A stretch of 64,000 nucleotides of DNA from the NCBI GenBank assembly GCA_963838155.1, contig CAWIQE010000004.1:310001-374000 (forward strand), in the 5' to 3' direction. Below the pieces are notes generated by a model. That model had not been told where the DNA came from. It searched no databases and saw nothing but the letters and a program-made list of their open reading frames with translations. Below are positions 61,433 to 64,000 of the stretch, one piece after another. Source of the DNA: Pararhizobium_B sp963838155. GTDB taxonomy: Bacteria; Pseudomonadota; Alphaproteobacteria; Rhizobiales; Rhizobiaceae. Both the position numbers and the translations under genes were made by a program. How positions within the stretch are numbered: position 1 is the first letter of the stretch; each line of letters starts with the position of its first letter.

Positions 61433-61711
61433 CTAGGCCTTCGCCGCCCTCAGTTCATCGATCTTGGCACACAGGTTCTTCAACACGAAATACTCTTCCG
61501 TGGTCGCCTTGCCGTCATTGACCTCCTGCGTCCACTGTTCGAGCGGAATCTTGATGCCGAAGGCCTTGTCGATCGCAAAGACGATGTCGAGGAAATCGAG
61601 GCTGTCGATCCCGAGATCGTCGATGGTGTGGCTCTCCGGCGTGATGGTGTCGCGGTCGATCTCGCTCGTTTCCGCGATGATGTCTGCCACTTTGTCGAAA
61701 GTTGCGGTCAC
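61433..61711 (-). CDS. acpXL: Acyl carrier protein AcpXL
   Basis: This 92-residue carrier holds the very-long-chain hydroxy fatty acid for lipid A. The GTG at 61711 with GGGGA upstream gives MTATFDKVADIIAETSEIDR; the phosphopantetheine Ser37 is in DDLGIDSLDFLDIVFAID. The long C-terminal part (EQWTQEVNDGKATTEEYFVLKNLCAKI) sets AcpXL apart from the housekeeping ACP. It is the first gene of the cluster and is divergent from a GNAT gene. Confidence 0.95.
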   Translation of the reverse strand: MTATFDKVADIIAETSEIDRDTITPESHTIDDLGIDSLDFLDIVFAIDKAFGIKIPLEQWTQEVNDGKATTEEYFVLKNLCAKIDELRAAKA

Positions 61712-61865
61712 GATTAATCCCCGTTGAAAATCCACTTGGCGCGCAGCTATAGAAAACTATGCTGCAATTGCCAATGGCCAGCCGCTACGGCTCCTCGTTC
61801 TTCGAAAGCACTCCCTCAAGGTGTGCACGCCATGCGCTCGCCAGCAAGTGCGTCGGGGCGATTTG

Positions 61866-62618
61866 GTGATCGATATAGACGATTTCAACTGGCGATTGGA
61901 AGAGGCATGTCTCAACGCGTGGCCGTCGCGGCAGTCCGTGCTCAGCGACGGATGGCTGCTGCGCCGGTCGGGCGGCGCCGTGCGCCGCAGCAATTCCGTC
62001 AATCCGCTCCGGGGCGGGCGCGGCCCGGCCGAATCCGTCATCGCCCTTGCGGAGCGCGTCTATGCGGAGTTCGGCCAGGAGGCGATCTTCCGGGTGCCGG
62101 ACATCGCCGACGAGCTCGCGTCGCCGCTCGCGGCCCGCGGCTACGTCGTGCATGCGCCGACGCTCACCCTCGTCGCGGATCTCGCCGGCAACCCGCCGGA
62201 GGAGCCGGACGGGACGGTGATTCTCTCCGCATCGCCCAGCCGGCGCTGGCTCGAAGCCCGCGCGCGCCTTGCGGGCGTCGGTGCCGCCGACCGGCGGATC
62301 TATTCGGAAATGACGGAACTGCTCGCCCTGCCGGTGCGGTACGCCGGCATCGACCATCACGGGGAGATCGTCGCGCAGGCCTACGGCGTGCTGCATCGCG
62401 GCCTGCTGGTGCTGAATTCCGTGGCGACCGACCCCGACCATCGCCGCCGCGGCCTCGGGCGTGCCGTGCTCGGGGCCCTGATGGCCTGGGCGCGCCGCAA
62501 CGGTGCCACGGAGGGCGTGCTCCAGGTGCTGGCGGAAAACGAACCGGCGCTTTCGCTTTACCGTTCGCTCGGGTTCCTGCGGACGGCCTATACGTATCAC
62601 TATCGCATCCGCGGCTAG
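61866..62618 (+). CDS. GNAT family N-acetyltransferase
   Basis: This protein of about 250 residues starts at the GTG 61866 (IDIDDFNWRLEEACLNAWPS); TTG 61863 and GTG 61821 are alternatives. The C-terminal GNAT domain contains LVLNSVATDPDHRRRGLGRAVLGALMAWARRNGA (acetyl-CoA pyrophosphate loop RRRGLG) and LQVLAENEPALSLYRSLGFL. The N-terminal part (WLLRRSGGAVRRSNSVNPL) resembles GNATs found beside the acpXL cluster. The acceptor is unknown. Its stop codon lies inside the left arm of a nested inverted repeat. Confidence 0.87.
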   Translation: MIDIDDFNWRLEEACLNAWPSRQSVLSDGWLLRRSGGAVRRSNSVNPLRGGRGPAESVIALAERVYAEFGQEAIFRVPDIADELASPLAARGYVVHAPTLTLVADLAGNPPEEPDGTVILSASPSRRWLEARARLAGVGAADRRIYSEMTELLALPVRYAGIDHHGEIVAQAYGVLHRGLLVLNSVATDPDHRRRGLGRAVLGALMAWARRNGATEGVLQVLAENEPALSLYRSLGFLRTAYTYHYRIRG

Positions 62619-62735
62619 TGGTCTGACCCAAACGGATGGTACCCATCCGTTTGGAAAAGTCAGCCCACAAGCTATTGATCTGGTGGGGCGATTTTTCCCA
62701 ACAGATGGTACCATCTGTTAGGATCGCACCACTAG
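62615..62735. repeat. Nested inverted-repeat element between GNAT gene and gnd
   Basis: This is a 121-bp unit with outer arms CTAGTGGT (62615-62622) and ACCACTAG (62728-62735). Inside are a 12-bp stem with TAC loop (62628-62654, with GGTACC centre) and a perfect 20-bp palindrome AACAGATGGTACCATCTGTT (62700-62719). The TAG of the upstream gene is in the left arm. The form is that of a small non-coding mobile or structural repeat. Confidence 0.8.
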
Positions 62736-62760
62736 AGGGAGCGGGACTAGAGGGAGCGGG
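62731..62760. repeat. Tandem 15-bp duplication
   Basis: ACTAGAGGGAGCGGG occurs twice in tandem, the first copy starting within the right arm of the nested inverted repeat. It may have arisen by slippage at the element's edge. Confidence 0.9.
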
Positions 62761-62830
62761 CAGGGTCCTCGACTTGCCCTTCCGGCCGCAGGCCCCAGAT
62801 AAAAATCGAGGAAACGACGAGGAACGACCA

Positions 62831-64000
62831 TGTCGCAAGCTGAAATCGGACTTATCGGACTGGGCGTCATGGGCGCCAATTTGGCGCTGAACATCGCCGA
62901 GAAGGGCAACACCATCGCCGTTTTCAACCGGACGACGTCGAAGACGAAGGCTTTTTACGACGGCGCGGGCGCGCTGAAGGATCGCATCGTGGCCTGCGAG
63001 ACGCTCGAGGACTTCGTCGGGGCGATCCGTCCGCCGCGACCGGTGATCATCATGGTCAAGGCGGGCGAGCCCGTCGACGAGCAGATCGAGCACCTCAAGC
63101 CGCTTCTCGCGGACGACGACATCCTCATCGATGCCGGCAATGCCAATTTCCACGACACGATGCGCCGTTTCGAGGCGTTGAAGGGTGGCGGCCCGACCTT
63201 CATCGGCATGGGCGTCTCCGGCGGCGAGGAGGGCGCGCGCCACGGGCCGTCGATCATGGTCGGCGGCACGAAGGACGCCTATGCACGGATCGAGAAGGTC
63301 CTGACCGCGATCTCGGCCAAGTTCGACGGCGAGCCCTGCTGCGCCTGGCTCGGGGAAAACGGCGCCGGGCATTTCGTCAAGACGATCCACAACGGCATCG
63401 AATACGCCGACATGCAGATGATCGCCGAGGTCTACGGCATCCTTCGGGACGGGCTCGGCATGGAAGCCAAGGCGATCGGGACGGTGTTCGAAACCTGGAA
63501 CACGGGGCGGCTCGATTCCTACCTGATCGAGATCACCGGCAAGGTGCTGGCCGCCGAGGACCCGAAGACGGGAAGCCCGATGGTCGACATGATCCTCGAT
63601 TCGGCCGGGCAGAAGGGGACGGGCCGATGGGCGGTGATCGAAAGCCAGATGATGGGCATACCGGCGACGGCGATCGAAGCTGCGGTGGCCGCGCGCAGCC
63701 TTTCCTCGATGAAGGAGGAGCGCGAGCGTGCGGAAGCCATCTTCGGCCTGCCGGATGCTTCCAGCATGGCGGCGATGGACGTCGAGCGAACCATCGAGGC
63801 GCTGGAACTGGCGCTGCTCGCCGGCAAGATCGGCGCCTATGCGCAAGGGTTCGCGGTGATGGAGGGCGCTTCGCGGGAGTTCGGCTGGAACCTGCCGATG
63901 CCAACCATCGCCAAGATCTGGCGAGCAGGCTGCATCATCCGGTCCGCCTTCCTCGACGAGATCGCCAAGGCCTTCGACGAGACGCCGGATACCGCGAACC
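62831..64000 (+). CDS. gnd: NADP-dependent 6-phosphogluconate dehydrogenase (partial)
   Basis: The first 390 residues are present; the C-terminal about 80 residues lie outside the window. IGLIGLGVMGANLALNIAEKG is the NADP fold, VIIMVKAGEPVDEQIEHL and FIGMGVSGGEEGARHGPSIM are family signatures, and the catalytic Lys and His are in GHFVKTIHNGIEYADMQMI. It oxidises 6-phosphogluconate to ribulose 5-phosphate in the pentose phosphate path. AGGA precedes the ATG. The upstream gap is filled by the nested repeat and tandem duplication. Confidence 0.96.

Overview
The window is a high-GC chromosomal segment from an alphaproteobacterium, most probably a member of the Hyphomicrobiales (Rhizobiales). The evidence is the acpXL-fabZXL-fabF2XL-fabF1XL-adh-lpxXL cluster for the very-long-chain lipid A acyl group, a RirA iron regulator preceded by an Irr-type ICE motif, a trpL leader peptide ending in WWWAR upstream of a fused trpE(G), the choXWV/betI choline locus, a bifunctional PutA with an Lrp-type PutR, and intergenic mosaic repeats of rhizobial type. 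I cannot name the genus.

Layout. (1) 1-15558, minus strand: one long co-oriented gene array read from a divergent promoter near 15.6 kb. It encodes the lower reductive pyrimidine pathway (dihydropyrimidinase, N-carbamoyl-beta-alanine amidase, omega-amino acid:pyruvate aminotransferase, acylating semialdehyde dehydrogenase), an NMT1-type ABC importer, adenine deaminase, an M20 deacylase and a peptide-type ABC importer cut by the window edge. (2) 15.85-21.2 kb: rutR, a GST, a LOV-domain blue-light histidine kinase, and preT-preA (dihydropyrimidine dehydrogenase), which supplies the first step. Similar 16-bp palindromes lie upstream of both catabolic units. (3) 21.4-24.2 kb: rirA with an abnormal C-terminal extension, arsR, hugZ and an SDR. 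(4) 24.2-27.9 kb: choline importer choXWV and betI. (5) 28-33.5 kb: a LuxR-type regulator, putR/putA, metA. (6) 33.7-41.5 kb: a VOC protein, fhs, an extensin-like protein, trpL-trpE(G), a CDF transporter, a candidate small RNA, a retropepsin-like protease and a DUF1289 protein.

(7) 41.5-56.3 kb: a large cobalamin cluster. cobV and cobT diverge from each other. A cobalamin-riboswitch-like leader then precedes cbiX-cobH-cobL-cobI-(cbiG/cobE-cobJ)-cobM. cobK-cbiD are inserted on the opposite strand, followed by cobA-cobB-cobC-cbiB. The presence of CbiX, CbiG and CbiD, with no CobG, CobF or CobNST in view, points to an early-cobalt-insertion ('anaerobic-type') route. cbiB carries an apparent single-base frameshift. 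(8) 56.4-61.7 kb: the very-long-chain fatty acid/lipid A cluster. (9) 61.8-64 kb: a GNAT protein, a nested inverted-repeat element, and the 5' part of gnd.

Functionally the window joins nucleobase salvage and degradation (uracil/thymine to acetyl- or propionyl-CoA), osmolyte and proline catabolism, iron-dependent regulation, methionine and tryptophan synthesis, B12 synthesis and outer-membrane biogenesis. I saw no rRNA, tRNA, prophage, transposase or CRISPR array. The most interesting non-coding items are the trp attenuator, the divergent cobalamin riboswitch, the candidate sRNA at about 40.3 kb, the shared RutR-like operators, the covarying intergenic repeats and the nested palindrome next to gnd.
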